NCBI GenBank assembly: GCA_964405335.1
Contig: CAYONP010000011.1
Coordinates: 1 to 64,000 of the forward strand
Reading direction: 5' to 3'
Origin: CAYONP01 sp964405335
GTDB lineage: Bacteria; Armatimonadota; UBA10988
DNA length: 64,000 nucleotides
This document shows, piece by piece, positions 17,434-27,080 of this stretch. Each line of letters opens with the position of its first letter. Position 1 is the first letter of the stretch. The notes under the pieces are model-generated. The model had not been told where the DNA came from and searched no databases. It saw nothing but the letters and a program-made list of their open reading frames with translations. The position numbers and the translations under genes were made by a program.

Positions 17434-19014
17434 TCAGAACCCTGCCGCCAGACCGTCGCCGCGCGGGTCGGCGCCGCCGTGGCAGCCGTGTTCGTCGCGC
17501 AGGATCACCTGTGCGTGACCGCACGTGCCCGACCAGGCGTCGATCCGTACCACCCGGTGGCCGAGCGCCTCGAGCCCGTCGAACACCGCGTCGTCGAAGC
17601 GCGACTCGAGCTGCACTGCCGGCGACGCGCCGACCTGGCCGTGGACCCAGCGCGGCAGTTCGATGGCCGCCTGCGGCTCGTAGCCGTGGTCGATCATCGC
17701 GGTCAAGAGCTGGTACTGGATCTGCGGCTGGCCGTCGCCGCCCATGGTCCCGGGCACCATCACCGGCTTGCCGTCGCGCAGGATGAGCGTCGCCATCAGC
17801 GTGTGGGCGGTCCGCTTGCGCGGCGCGATGACGTTGGGGTGGCTCGGGTCGAGGCTGAAGTAGGCCCCACGGTTCTGCAGCACAATGCCCGTCTCACCGG
17901 CGAAAAAGCCGCTGCCGAAGCCCATGTAGAGGCTCTGGATGACGCTCAGCGCGTTGCCCTCGGCGTCGACCACGCAGAAGTAGGTGGTGTCGCCGTCGGG
18001 CCGGCCGGCGTCGGGCTCAGCCGGCGCCGCGCGGTCGCCGAGCAGGGCGCGCCGGCCGGCCAGATAGTCCTCGTCGAGCAGTCGCTCGACGCGCACGCGC
18101 ATCGCCGTCGGGTCGGTGTTGTAGGCGTCGCGGTCGGCGAAGGCGAGCCGCTTGGCCTCGACCCCGAGATGCACCGCCGCGAGCGTCGCCGGCGGCGGGG
18201 TGGGGCGATCGGCCACCAAGCCGAGCATGTAGGGCAGCGCCCAGCCCTGCGAGTTGGGGCCGTGAACCAGAACCTCGAGCCCGCGGAAGCGGAGCCCAAC
18301 CGGCGTGGTCCAGTCGCCCTGGTGCGCGGCGAAATCCTCACGCCGGAGCAGCCCGCCGGCGGCCTCGATCGCGTCGGCGATCGCCCGGCCCAGGTCACCG
18401 CGGTAGAAGCACTCGGCGCCCTGCTCGGCGAGTTGGGTGAAGCTGTCGGCCAGCAGCGGCTGGCGCAACCGCTCGCCCGGCTGTGGCGTCCGGCCATCGG
18501 GCAGCATCGCCGCCGCCGACGAGGGCCAGCGCTCGAGCAGTTCCCGCGCGCCGGCAATCCAGCCGCTGAGCAGGTTGCTGCACGGGAACCCGTCCCGCGC
18601 ATAGCCGATGGCCGGCTGCCACAGCTCGCGCCACGAGAGTCGGCCGAAGCGGCTGTGCAGCGCCTGCCAGCCGTCGGCCGCGCCGGGCACGTTGACCGCC
18701 AGCGGCCCGCGCTGGGGCATCGTCTCGTGCCCCATCTCGTGCAGCCGCTCGGGCGTGGCGAGCGCGGCGCAGCGGCCGCTGGCGTTGTAGGCGTGGACGG
18801 TGCCGGTGGCTGCCTCGTAGTACAAGAAGAAGCCGTCGCCGCCGAAGCCGCAGCAGGGCACCTGGGTCACGTCGAGCACGGCGTTGACGGCCAGGCCCGC
18901 ATCGACGGCCGTGCCGCCGGCGCGCAGGACTTCCAACCCGGTGGCGGTGGCCAGCGGGTGCGCCGAGGCGACCATGGCGTGCGGTGCGCGGGCGGTCGGT
19001 CGACCGGTCGTCAT
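17434..19014 (-). CDS. Gamma-glutamyltranspeptidase family hydrolase
   Basis: 526 aa. It is an Ntn-hydrolase that cleaves itself before the nucleophilic Thr; the motif DGDTTYFCVVDAEGNALS supplies it, with downstream conserved GSGFFAGETGIVLQNRG and MGGDGQPQ. The family hydrolyses or transfers gamma-glutamyl groups from glutathione and related amides, or acylates. The ATG at 19014 overlaps the preceding gene's stop (ATGA). No signal peptide is evident, so it is possibly cytoplasmic, unlike classical periplasmic Ggt. Confidence 0.92.
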   Translation of the reverse strand: MTTGRPTARAPHAMVASAHPLATATGLEVLRAGGTAVDAGLAVNAVLDVTQVPCCGFGGDGFFLYYEAATGTVHAYNASGRCAALATPERLHEMGHETMPQRGPLAVNVPGAADGWQALHSRFGRLSWRELWQPAIGYARDGFPCSNLLSGWIAGARELLERWPSSAAAMLPDGRTPQPGERLRQPLLADSFTQLAEQGAECFYRGDLGRAIADAIEAAGGLLRREDFAAHQGDWTTPVGLRFRGLEVLVHGPNSQGWALPYMLGLVADRPTPPPATLAAVHLGVEAKRLAFADRDAYNTDPTAMRVRVERLLDEDYLAGRRALLGDRAAPAEPDAGRPDGDTTYFCVVDAEGNALSVIQSLYMGFGSGFFAGETGIVLQNRGAYFSLDPSHPNVIAPRKRTAHTLMATLILRDGKPVMVPGTMGGDGQPQIQYQLLTAMIDHGYEPQAAIELPRWVHGQVGASPAVQLESRFDDAVFDGLEALGHRVVRIDAWSGTCGHAQVILRDEHGCHGGADPRGDGLAAGF

Positions 19015-21215
19015 GGCAACTCCGTTCCGCGCCAGGCGCCGCCGCCGAAGGTGGTGACGTAGAGCCGGTTCGGCTCGCGCGGGTTGAACTGCACGCGGTG
19101 GATCAGGCCGAACGGCACCCCAAGCCGGCGCCACGACTCGCCGCCGTCGCCGCTGACCCACAGCCCGTCGCCGGCGGTGGCGTGGTAGACCAGGTCCGGA
19201 TCGGCCGGGTGCAGGATCGGCGCGAACGAAGCGCCGTCGCCGCCGGCGCGGTGGATGCGGCGGAAGGTCGTCCCGCCGTCGATGCTCTTCCACAGCCCGC
19301 CGCCGGCCCGCCCCGCGGGCGCCTCCATGCAGGCGACGTAGATCACCTCGCCGTCGCGCGGATCGACGACGAACTCGACCGGGTGGTGCAGCGGCGTGCC
19401 GGTGTTCAGCCGCCGCCAGATCGCCCCGTCGTCGTCGCTGGCGAACAGCCCGCCGTCGCGCAGGTCGCGCGTCTCGCGGTAGTAGCGCATGGTCACCAGG
19501 GCCAGCAGCCGGCCGTGTGGGTCGCGGCGGACACGGATCAGGTTCTCGTTGCGCTCGAGCTCGAGCCCGCGGTTGCAGGCCTGCCAGCTCGCACCGTCAT
19601 TGTTCGAGCGATAGACGCCGTGCCCCATCACCGCGGCCCACAGCCGGCGCGGGCGCTGGTCGAGCCAGAGGTCGGTCACCGCGCCGTCGGGCAGGCTGCC
19701 CTGGCCGAGCGGCCGCCAGCTCTCGCCCCAGTCGTCCGAAACGACCACCCCGCCGCCGAACTGCCGCGCATCGCTGGTGACGTATTGCCAGTACGGGATG
19801 TCGTGCGTGCGCGAGACCGCGGCATAGAGCCGGCCCGGCCGATCGGGGTCGCAGACGAGCGCGTAGAAGGTGTTGGTCCACGGGCTGCCGCGGGTGCTGT
19901 AGAGCCACGTCTCGCCGCCGTCGAGGCTGCGCCACAGGCCGATGTCGGTGTCGCAGAGGTAGAGCCGGTTGGTCTCGTGCGGGTCGAACTCCACCTGCCA
20001 ACTGGTGGTCACCGTCAGCGTGCCGTTCGGCACCGCCCGGCCGCGCGGCTCGGGCGAATGGAGGTGAGTCCAGCGCGCGCCGCCGTCGCGGCTGAGCATC
20101 AGTCGGCCGTTGTCGCTGCGCAGCAGGGTCAGCGGGTCGCCGTCGCTGGCCCGCAGGCAGACCGCCTGATCGGCCCAGCCCCAGCGCTGCTCGATGGTCA
20201 GCCAGTCGGGATTGGTGTTGTGGCCGGGCATCCGCGGATCACCATAGAGCATCGGCGTCCAGTGCTCACCGGCATCGTCGGTGCGATAGACCGTGCTCGG
20301 ATGATCGCCCAAGATGACCGTGCCGACGCTGGCGACATAGGCCACGTCGGGATCAGCGTCGCCGGCGGCGAGATGCTCGTAGCGCGGCAGCTCGGGCGAC
20401 CACTGGTCTCGCCGGCCGAGGCGCTCGTCCAGGCCGTTCATCGCGCTGGTCCAGGTCTGCCCGCGGTCCATGCTGCGCCAGACGCCGCCGGCTAGCCGTC
20501 CGCCTTCGTCGCGCGTCGGCGTGGTGGCCCAGAGCACGGTCCGCGTGCCGTCGCAGGCGCCCTCGAAGTCGACCAACTCGCCCTGGTCCACGGCGTGCCG
20601 GGTCCAGCCGCCGGCGAGCACGAAGAGCCCGCGCTGGCAGCCGACGATCAGCGCACCGGCGTGATCGAACGTCGCGCCGAGGACGCGCCCGGCATCCTCG
20701 GGCAGCGGCGGCGCGGCGTGCCAGGTGGCACTGCGGTCGTCCGACAGATAGACCGCCGGCCCGCGGTTGAGGCAGGCGGCGACCTGCCCCGCGCGGCCGA
20801 ACTCGATCACCGCCGGCGCGCCGTCCCACGGGCCGTCGACCGGCTGCCAGGTCTCGCCGGCGTCGGTACTCCGGCGCAGGCCGCCCGAGGCGCCGACGAG
20901 GATCAGATGCGGGTCGTCGGGCGCGAAAGCCCACGAGCTGTAGCCCATGCCGACAGCGCTGCGGAGCTGGTCGAAGGGGATCATCCGCCAACTCGCGCCG
21001 CCGTCGGTGCTGCGATAGACGCCCGACATGTCGCAGCCGGCGAAGAGCAGGTTCGGGTCGTGCGGCGAGACCGCCGGCGCGGTGACGGTTCCGCCGCCGC
21101 CGGGGCCGATCGGCTCCCAGGCGAAGCTGCTCTGCGCGGTCAAGGCGTCCGAATCGCAGCCGGTGAGCACCAGGGCAATCGTGGTCAGGCGAGCGAGGAA
21201 CCCGACGCGCCGCAT
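19011..21215 (-). CDS. BNR/Asp-box beta-propeller lipoprotein
   Basis: 734 aa; ATG with GGAGGG closely upstream. It has a lipoprotein signal with lipobox LTGC (Cys at about residue 20). The rest consists of repeated Asp-box motifs (S-x-D-x-G-x-x-W: STDGGASW, STDAGETW, SDDWGESW and others). These form one or two seven-bladed propellers like those of GH74 xyloglucanases and Vps10/sialidase-like proteins. It is probably a surface-anchored binding or glycosidase-like protein; catalytic residues cannot be assigned by eye. It is translationally coupled to the gamma-glutamyltranspeptidase downstream. Confidence 0.82.
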   Translation of the reverse strand: MRRVGFLARLTTIALVLTGCDSDALTAQSSFAWEPIGPGGGGTVTAPAVSPHDPNLLFAGCDMSGVYRSTDGGASWRMIPFDQLRSAVGMGYSSWAFAPDDPHLILVGASGGLRRSTDAGETWQPVDGPWDGAPAVIEFGRAGQVAACLNRGPAVYLSDDRSATWHAAPPLPEDAGRVLGATFDHAGALIVGCQRGLFVLAGGWTRHAVDQGELVDFEGACDGTRTVLWATTPTRDEGGRLAGGVWRSMDRGQTWTSAMNGLDERLGRRDQWSPELPRYEHLAAGDADPDVAYVASVGTVILGDHPSTVYRTDDAGEHWTPMLYGDPRMPGHNTNPDWLTIEQRWGWADQAVCLRASDGDPLTLLRSDNGRLMLSRDGGARWTHLHSPEPRGRAVPNGTLTVTTSWQVEFDPHETNRLYLCDTDIGLWRSLDGGETWLYSTRGSPWTNTFYALVCDPDRPGRLYAAVSRTHDIPYWQYVTSDARQFGGGVVVSDDWGESWRPLGQGSLPDGAVTDLWLDQRPRRLWAAVMGHGVYRSNNDGASWQACNRGLELERNENLIRVRRDPHGRLLALVTMRYYRETRDLRDGGLFASDDDGAIWRRLNTGTPLHHPVEFVVDPRDGEVIYVACMEAPAGRAGGGLWKSIDGGTTFRRIHRAGGDGASFAPILHPADPDLVYHATAGDGLWVSGDGGESWRRLGVPFGLIHRVQFNPREPNRLYVTTFGGGAWRGTELP

Positions 21216-21325
21216 CCGACCCTCCAGCCGGCGGGGCGCGGGCGGCCTCGCCGCCGCGCTCCGGTGACCGCCGACGTCACTCCGGCGGGCGGTAGCTTCG
21301 CGCCGTGGCCGCGCACCCCTGCCGG

Positions 21326-21970
21326 CTACGGCTTATCGACGTTCCACAGCGAGGCGCCGTAGCTGGCGGTCGCGCCGAGCCACTTGCCGTGCCCGTCGGC
21401 GAAGCTGTAGTTGCCGCCGTCGTGGTGCACCGCGGCAATCTGGCCGACGCTCATGAAGCCGATGGCGAAGTAGCCGTTGGCCGGGTCGTTAAGCAGCCCG
21501 CTATCGGCCAGCACGATGGTGTTGGTCGGCTCTTCGAGCCGGAAGTGGTTGACCACCCGGCCGTTCGGCGTGCAGGGGAAGGCGGCGCTCCAGCCCAGCC
21601 CGCGGCCGCGCAGCGTGCCCGGATCCTGCTGCGTACCGCAGATGTTCCAGCCATAGCTGTAGGGCGAGGTCGAGCCGTGCGCTGTCGCCTCGCAATAGCT
21701 CGGGCAGACCAACACCTGGGTGTTGCGCAAGTAAGTCTGCAGCACGTCGAACCAGTAGACACCGCCCATGTCGGCATAGGGCAGCCGGCCGCTGTAGTCC
21801 ATGGCGTAGAGCAGCACCGCCGTCTGCTGTTGCCGCAGGTTCGACAGGCAACTCGTCTGCCGCGCCTTCTCGCGGGCGCGGCTGAACACCGGAAACAGCA
21901 TCGCCGCCAGAATGCCGATGATGGCGATGACGGTGAGCAGCTCGATCAGCGTGAACCCGCGACGTCGCAT
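21326..21970 (-). CDS. Type II/IV pseudopilin with H-X9-DG C-terminal motif
   Basis: 214 aa; ATG with GGAGGG 5 nt upstream. It has a prepilin leader RRRG followed by FTLIELLTVIAIIGILAAML; cleavage after Gly by prepilin peptidase would expose Phe1 and Glu5. The motif FPVFSRAREKARQTSCLSNLRQ follows, and near the C-terminus H-H-D-G-G-N-Y-S-F-A-D-G matches H-X9-DG. Such proteins are greatly expanded in Planctomycetota, Armatimonadota and relatives. It probably assembles in a secretion pseudopilus or acts as a surface protein. It stands alone here. Confidence 0.93.
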   Translation of the reverse strand: MRRRGFTLIELLTVIAIIGILAAMLFPVFSRAREKARQTSCLSNLRQQQTAVLLYAMDYSGRLPYADMGGVYWFDVLQTYLRNTQVLVCPSYCEATAHGSTSPYSYGWNICGTQQDPGTLRGRGLGWSAAFPCTPNGRVVNHFRLEEPTNTIVLADSGLLNDPANGYFAIGFMSVGQIAAVHHDGGNYSFADGHGKWLGATASYGASLWNVDKP

Positions 21971-22030
21971 GGTCGCCCTCCGGACCGGCGTTCTGGGTTC
22001 AGGATTCCCGTGGCGGAGCGGGCCGAAACG

Positions 22031-22801
22031 TCACTCGGGCGGCCGAGCCCAGGCGCGCATCGCCTCGAGCGTGGCGCGGTCGGTCACGTCGATCTGCACC
22101 GGCGTGATGGCGATCCGCCCGGCGCGCAGCGCGCCGACGTCGCAGTCGGCGTGCTCGAGCCCGTCCGGCTCGGTGCCGCCGAGCCAGTAGTAGGCGCGGC
22201 CGCGGGGATCGACCCGGCTGTCGTAGGCGGTGCGGTAGAACCGCCGGCCCTGGCGGCAGACCTCGATGCCGGCAATCTGGTCGGCCGGCAGCGGCGGGAC
22301 ATTGACGTTGAGCGCCACGTCGGGCGGCAGGTGCGCCGCGGCGAGGGGCACCAGCCAGCGGGCGCAGCTCACCGCGGCGTCGAAGTGACCCGCCTCGGTG
22401 TTGTAGCCGAGGCCGTTGCCGACGCTGAAGGCCGCCGCCCGAGCGCCGCGCAGCGCACCCTCACGCGCGCAGGCGACGGTGCCGGAGTAGAGGATGTCCT
22501 CGCCCAGGTTGGCGCCGCGGTTGATCCCCGAGGCGACAAAGTCGGGCGGCGGGTCGAGCAGCTCGAGAAAGGCCAGCAGCACCGCATCGACCGGCGTGCC
22601 GTCGACCGCCCAGGCGGGCAGGCCGTCGATGTTGGTCGGGTGAACGAAGACCGGCCGGTCGATGGTCAGGCTGTGGCTCGCCCCGCTCCGCTCGCGACTC
22701 GGCGCGACGATCACCACCTCGCCCAGGTCGCGTAACCCATTGGCCAGGGCGAGCAGCCCCGGGGCGTGGATGCCGTCGTCGTTGGTGACCAGGATGCGCA
22801 C
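22031..22801 (-). CDS. surE: 5'/3'-nucleotidase SurE
   Basis: 256 aa. The N-terminal LVTNDDGIHAPGL carries the metal-binding Asp pair; the conserved SRERSGASHSLT, SGINRGANLG (metal Asn) and GTPVDAV motifs are all present. It dephosphorylates nucleoside monophosphates and short polyphosphates in the cytoplasm. The GTG start at 22801 lies 3 nt after the serA stop, with its GGAG inside serA, so translation is coupled. Confidence 0.95.
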   Translation of the reverse strand: MRILVTNDDGIHAPGLLALANGLRDLGEVVIVAPSRERSGASHSLTIDRPVFVHPTNIDGLPAWAVDGTPVDAVLLAFLELLDPPPDFVASGINRGANLGEDILYSGTVACAREGALRGARAAAFSVGNGLGYNTEAGHFDAAVSCARWLVPLAAAHLPPDVALNVNVPPLPADQIAGIEVCRQGRRFYRTAYDSRVDPRGRAYYWLGGTEPDGLEHADCDVGALRAGRIAITPVQIDVTDRATLEAMRAWARPPE

Positions 22802-22804
22802 CCG

Positions 22805-24442
22805 CTACTCCGCCGTCGGCACCGGCAGCACCGGCCGGGCGCCGTTCCCGTCGCCGCCGAAATCGACCCGCCGAACCAGCCTCATGCCGGCGATCTCGCC
22901 GATCCGGGCGAGCAGTGCGAGGTCGACCGGCGCATCGACCTCGACCACCGCCACCGCCTCGCCGCCCGAACGGTTGCGGCCGAGCTGCATGCCGGCGATG
23001 TTGACCGCCGCGTTGCCCAGCAGCGTGCCGACCTGGCCGATCACGCCGGGCTGGTCGGTGTTCCACCAGACCAGCAGGTGGCCCTGCGGGACGATGTTGT
23101 AAGCATGGCCGTCGAGGCCCAGAATGCGCGGGTCCTGACCGAAACAGGTGCCCTCGGCGGTGTGCTGATTCTGCGCCGTGGTCAGCTTCAGGCGCACCAA
23201 GCTGTGGTAGACCGGCTCCTCGTTCGACAGCGTCTCTTCGACCGCGATGCCTTGGTCTTGCGCCACCGTCTGGGCGTTGACGTAGTTGATGGTCTCGTCG
23301 CCCAGACTGGCATGGAGCAGGCCGCGCAGCACCGCGCGGGTCAGCGGCGCGGTGGGCGAGTCGCGCAACTGGCCGAGGTAGCTCAGCTCGACGCGATCGA
23401 TCCGCTCGGATTCGGTGATCTGCGCCAGGAACCGCCCGAGCTGCTCGCCGAGCTGCAGGTAGGGCCGCAGCTTGCGATACTCCTCGGCCTCGAGCAGGGG
23501 CAGGTTGACCGCGCCGAAGACCGGCTCGCCGCGCATCGCAGCGAGCACCTGCCGGGCCACGTCGACGGCCACATTCTCCTGCGCCTCGGCGGTCGAGGCG
23601 CCGAGGTGCGGCGTCGGCACCACGTGCGGCGCGTCTAGCAGCGGCGAGCGTGACTCGTCCAGCGGCGGCTCGTTCTCCCACACATCAATGGCCGCGCCGG
23701 CGACCCGCCCGCGGGCCAGCGCGCCGGCCAGCGCCGCCTCGTCGATCACCCCGCCGCGGCTGCAATTGACCAGCATCGCCGTCGGCTTGAGCAGCTCGAT
23801 GCTGTGCTCGTTGATCAGCCCCCGCGTGTGCCGGTTCAGCGGCACATGAAAGCTGATGAAGTCGCTCCGTCGGAGCAGCTCGTCGAGCTCGACCACCTCG
23901 ACGTTCATGTTCTTTGCCCGCTCGAGGTTGATCTGCGGGTCGAAGCAGATCACCTGCATCTCGAGACCCTGCGCGCGGCGCGCCACCTCGGTGCCGATGC
24001 GCCCGAAGCCGATCACGCCGAGCGTCTTGTCATGCACCTCGGTGCCCAGAAAGCGGTTCCGCTCCCACCGCCCAGCACGCAGCGAGGCCGCGGCATCGGG
24101 GATGTTGCGCGCCAGGGCAAGCAGCATGCTGATGGTGTGCTCGGCCGCCGCCAACGTGTTGCCGTAAGGCGAGTTGACCACTAGCACGCCGCGCCGCGTG
24201 GCCGCGTCGACATCGATGTTATCCACCCCGACCCCGCAGCGGCCGATGATCTGCAGCGCGTCGGCCGCCTCGATCACCGCCCGGTCGACCGGCGTGGCAC
24301 TGCGCACGATCAGCACCTCGTAGCCGGGCACCGCCGCCTGCAGCGCCTCGCCGGCGAGGCCGATGCGGACATCGACCTCGGCCTCGTCGCGCAGAATGGC
24401 CAGCCCCTGCTCGCTGATCGTCTCGGTCACCAGGACCTTCAT
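22805..24442 (-). CDS. serA: D-3-phosphoglycerate dehydrogenase
   Basis: 545 aa, the long (type I) form. It contains the substrate-binding domain, the NAD-binding Rossmann motif GFGRIGTEVARRA (about 148), the catalytic His in PTPHLGAST, an intervening allosteric-substrate-binding domain (about 325-455) and a C-terminal ACT domain (about 470-540). It oxidises 3-phosphoglycerate to phosphohydroxypyruvate, the first step of serine synthesis. The ATG overlaps the aminotransferase stop (ATGA). Feedback control by serine through the ACT domain is likely. Confidence 0.96.
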   Translation of the reverse strand: MKVLVTETISEQGLAILRDEAEVDVRIGLAGEALQAAVPGYEVLIVRSATPVDRAVIEAADALQIIGRCGVGVDNIDVDAATRRGVLVVNSPYGNTLAAAEHTISMLLALARNIPDAAASLRAGRWERNRFLGTEVHDKTLGVIGFGRIGTEVARRAQGLEMQVICFDPQINLERAKNMNVEVVELDELLRRSDFISFHVPLNRHTRGLINEHSIELLKPTAMLVNCSRGGVIDEAALAGALARGRVAGAAIDVWENEPPLDESRSPLLDAPHVVPTPHLGASTAEAQENVAVDVARQVLAAMRGEPVFGAVNLPLLEAEEYRKLRPYLQLGEQLGRFLAQITESERIDRVELSYLGQLRDSPTAPLTRAVLRGLLHASLGDETINYVNAQTVAQDQGIAVEETLSNEEPVYHSLVRLKLTTAQNQHTAEGTCFGQDPRILGLDGHAYNIVPQGHLLVWWNTDQPGVIGQVGTLLGNAAVNIAGMQLGRNRSGGEAVAVVEVDAPVDLALLARIGEIAGMRLVRRVDFGGDGNGARPVLPVPTAE

Positions 24443-25545
24443 CGCGCCGCCCCCAGCGCCGAGCGAAGTGCCGCCAGACCGAGCCTCAACGCCCGCTCGT
24501 CGACCCAGCCGAGGTGGCCGATGCGCACGATCTTACCCTTCAGCGGCCCCTGGCCGCCGGCCAGCTCGACGCCGTGCTCGGCGCGCAGGCGCGCGCGCAG
24601 CGCGTCGGCGCCGACCGACTCGTCGATCCGCACCGCCGTCACCGCCGGCGAGGCGCAGTCATCGGCCGCCAGCGGCTCGAGGCCCAGCTCGCGTACCCCG
24701 GCGCGGACCAGGTCGCGGCAGCGAGCGTGGCGGGCCAGGATCGACTCGTGCCCTTCGGCCTCGATCATCGCCAGCGCCTCGTCGAGGGCGTAGATCAGGC
24801 TGACCGCCGGCGTCCACGGGTTCTCGCCCTCGGCCAGGTGCCGGCGGGCGCGGGCGAGGTCGAAATAGAACCGCGGCATCCGGGCCGTCGCATTGGCCGC
24901 CCAGGCGCGGTCGCTCATGGCCACGAAGCTCAGCCCGGGCGGAATCATGAACGCCTTCTGCGAGCCGGCGACGACCACGTCGAGGCCCCACGCATCGACC
25001 TCGCAGGGCGTCGCCAGCAGGCCCGAGATAGCGTCGACCAGGCTCAGCGCGCCCTGCTCGCGGGCCAGTGCGGCCAGCTCGCGCACCGGGTTGACCACGC
25101 CGGTCGAGGTCTCGTTGAGGGTCATCAGCACGGCGGCGTAGCGGCCGGCCGCCAGCGCCGTGGCGACGTCGGCCGGGTCGGCGGCGCGGCCCCGCTCGAC
25201 CTCGAGGCGGGTGACCACCGCGCCGTACGCGGCGGCAATGTCGGCGAATCGCTGGCCGAACGCGCCGGTGACCACGGCCAGCACCGCGTCGCCGGGCGAA
25301 AGGGTGTTGACCACCGCCGCTTCGAGCCCGCCGGTGCCCGAGGCGGTCAGGATGAGCGGCTCAGTAGCGGTGCCGAAGGCGGGCTTGAGCCGCTCGGTGA
25401 CGCGGCGCAGCAGGGCGCGGAAGGCTGGGCCGCGGTGGTTGACCATCCCCCGCGCGCCGGCGCGCAGCACCCGGCCGGGAACCGGGGTCGGCCCGGGGAT
25501 GAGCAGCAGGCCGTCCTCGGCGGCGTCGAGCAGTTCGCGCTCCAC
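24439..25545 (-). CDS. Class V aminotransferase (AGAT/PSAT-like)
   Basis: 368 aa from GTG 25545, which has GGAG 6 nt upstream; residues upstream in the open frame look non-coding. It is a fold-type I PLP enzyme with LLLIPGPTPVP at the start, the GTGGLEAAV phosphate-cup motif and PLP lysine in VVAGSQKAFMIPPGL. It belongs to the alanine/serine-glyoxylate aminotransferase group. Because it directly precedes serA and overlaps it, the best guess is transamination of phosphohydroxypyruvate to phosphoserine, a role taken by this group where classical SerC is missing. Glyoxylate aminotransferase activity remains possible. Confidence 0.85.
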   Translation of the reverse strand: MERELLDAAEDGLLLIPGPTPVPGRVLRAGARGMVNHRGPAFRALLRRVTERLKPAFGTATEPLILTASGTGGLEAAVVNTLSPGDAVLAVVTGAFGQRFADIAAAYGAVVTRLEVERGRAADPADVATALAAGRYAAVLMTLNETSTGVVNPVRELAALAREQGALSLVDAISGLLATPCEVDAWGLDVVVAGSQKAFMIPPGLSFVAMSDRAWAANATARMPRFYFDLARARRHLAEGENPWTPAVSLIYALDEALAMIEAEGHESILARHARCRDLVRAGVRELGLEPLAADDCASPAVTAVRIDESVGADALRARLRAEHGVELAGGQGPLKGKIVRIGHLGWVDERALRLGLAALRSALGAAR

Positions 25546-25581
25546 CCCTCGCTCCGCGGCGGCGGCGCCGCCGGAGCACGA

Positions 25582-25610
25582 ACGATAACCGCAAACTGCC
25601 GTTCTGGCAA
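25582..25610 (-). promoter_or_regulatory. Promoter of aminotransferase-serA-surE operon
   Basis: Minus strand: -35 TTGCCA (25605-25610), 17-bp spacer, -10 TATCGT (25582-25587). It is about 37 nt upstream of the GTG at 25545. Confidence 0.55.
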
Positions 25611-25657
25611 CGTGCCGAGGCCGAGCCGTGAGGCCTGGAATCCGCCTGGAGAGCGGC

Positions 25658-27031
25658 TCAGACGCCCTTCGGCAGGCGGATGAAGGCAACCCGCACCTGC
25701 TCGAGCTCGGCCGCGTTGACGCGCATCGCTGTGCCGCCGGGACGCGGATTGGTCAGGCGCACCAGCCGCAGCGCGCCGCGGGGCATCTCGAACGCGAAGG
25801 CCGGCGCGCCGTTCGAGGCATCGACCGAGGTGGCCCGCGGGCCGTCGAGTTCGATCGCGCCGTCGAGGAAGCTCGAGCCGCGGGCGGCGAAGCCGGGGAT
25901 GGTGTACCGCGCGCTGCTGTTCAGCCCAGTGCCGGTGAGCAGGACCGCCGCGGCCCAGTCGGTCATCAGCGTGGCGAACTCGACGCCGGTCTCGGCCTCG
26001 ACGTTGGCTACCCCGCGGCGCGGGCTCTGCGCCAGCCGCTTGACGATCCCCGCGCCGAACCGGTCGGCCAGGTAGCGGCAGAAGAGGTAGCCGGCGCCGG
26101 CGTGGCCGTCGTCGTAGACGCCGCTGGTCTCGAGCAGTGTGAACCGCTCGGGCGAGGCGAAGTAGTAGAACACGTTCTCGGGCGAGCCGCCGGCGGTGTC
26201 GAGCAGCCCGGCCAGGTCCTCGGTGAGGAACGAGAGCCCCTCGTTGAGCCACGAGACCTCGGCGCCGAGCTGGTGGTCGAGCTGCTTGTAACGATAGCTG
26301 ATCAGGTGCTGCAGCTCATGCACCAGGGTGGCCAGCAGCGCCGGGCGGAGCGTCTGATAGGGCTCGCCCGCGTCGGGCCGCGGCACGCGCATGTAGATCA
26401 TGTCGGCCGCGTTGCCGCCGCCGCCGAGGTCGCCGACAAAGAAGAAGCCGAACCGTGGCGGCACCACGCGCGGGGTGAGCAGCACCGTCACCGCGCCGTT
26501 GCCGTCGATGTCGCTCGGCTCGCCGACGGTGGTGCGGCAGAAGGGCAGCACCACGCTGGCAAGCTGCTCGGCCAGGTCGTCGATGTCGGCCTGCCCGAGC
26601 GCCGCCGGCGGGGTCTCGGCATCGACATAGAGCAGCGCCTGGTCGCCCTCGTCGGCCAGCACGGCGTGCACATCGGCGGCGCCGCCGAGGAAGCGGAAGT
26701 CGCGCTCGGCGTCGGCGGCGCGCGAGCGCGGCCCGCCCGTCGACCGGCCCGCCGGCAGCGGCAGCGGCACCAGCTCGGCGCCGCCGCCGTTGACCTCGAT
26801 GCGGACCGTGCCGCGGGCGTCGCGGGCAGAGACGAAGATGGCCACGAACTCGTCGGCGCCGGGGTTCTCCAGCGCGGCCAGCGCGCCGTCGTCGTCGACC
26901 GTCAGCACGACCGGCACGCCGCGGCCGGCCGAGCGCACCTCGGCGCCGGGGGCGAACGGTGCGTCGACCGGCCCGCCGCTCCCGCAGCCAGCGAGGATCA
27001 GGGCGAGGCAGACGGCGACGAGACGACTCAC
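25658..27031 (-). CDS. Lipoprotein zinc metallopeptidase (M30-like)
   Basis: 457 aa from GTG 27031 (GGAG 7 nt upstream). It has a lipoprotein signal with lipobox LAGC. The zinc site LVHELQHLI (HExxH) is followed about 25 residues later by WLNEGLSFLTEDLAG, which provides the third-ligand Glu, as in hyicolysin-type M30 and related peptidases. A beta-rich C-terminal domain follows. It is probably anchored to the membrane facing the periplasm. It is 50 nt downstream of accA but functionally unrelated. Confidence 0.82.
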   Translation of the reverse strand: MSRLVAVCLALILAGCGSGGPVDAPFAPGAEVRSAGRGVPVVLTVDDDGALAALENPGADEFVAIFVSARDARGTVRIEVNGGGAELVPLPLPAGRSTGGPRSRAADAERDFRFLGGAADVHAVLADEGDQALLYVDAETPPAALGQADIDDLAEQLASVVLPFCRTTVGEPSDIDGNGAVTVLLTPRVVPPRFGFFFVGDLGGGGNAADMIYMRVPRPDAGEPYQTLRPALLATLVHELQHLISYRYKQLDHQLGAEVSWLNEGLSFLTEDLAGLLDTAGGSPENVFYYFASPERFTLLETSGVYDDGHAGAGYLFCRYLADRFGAGIVKRLAQSPRRGVANVEAETGVEFATLMTDWAAAVLLTGTGLNSSARYTIPGFAARGSSFLDGAIELDGPRATSVDASNGAPAFAFEMPRGALRLVRLTNPRPGGTAMRVNAAELEQVRVAFIRLPKGV

Positions 27032-27080
27032 GGCAGTGCTCCAGGTGGCTAACGCGCCACGGCGGCGGGTTCTTCGTCGA

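Noticed and set aside
15883..19062. Very long open frame on the plus strand (about 1059 codons) across the PDZ and gamma-glutamyltransferase genes
   Set aside because: It is antisense to two genes with clear family motifs; its product is Arg/Gly/Ala-rich without domains, as expected of high-GC shadow frames.
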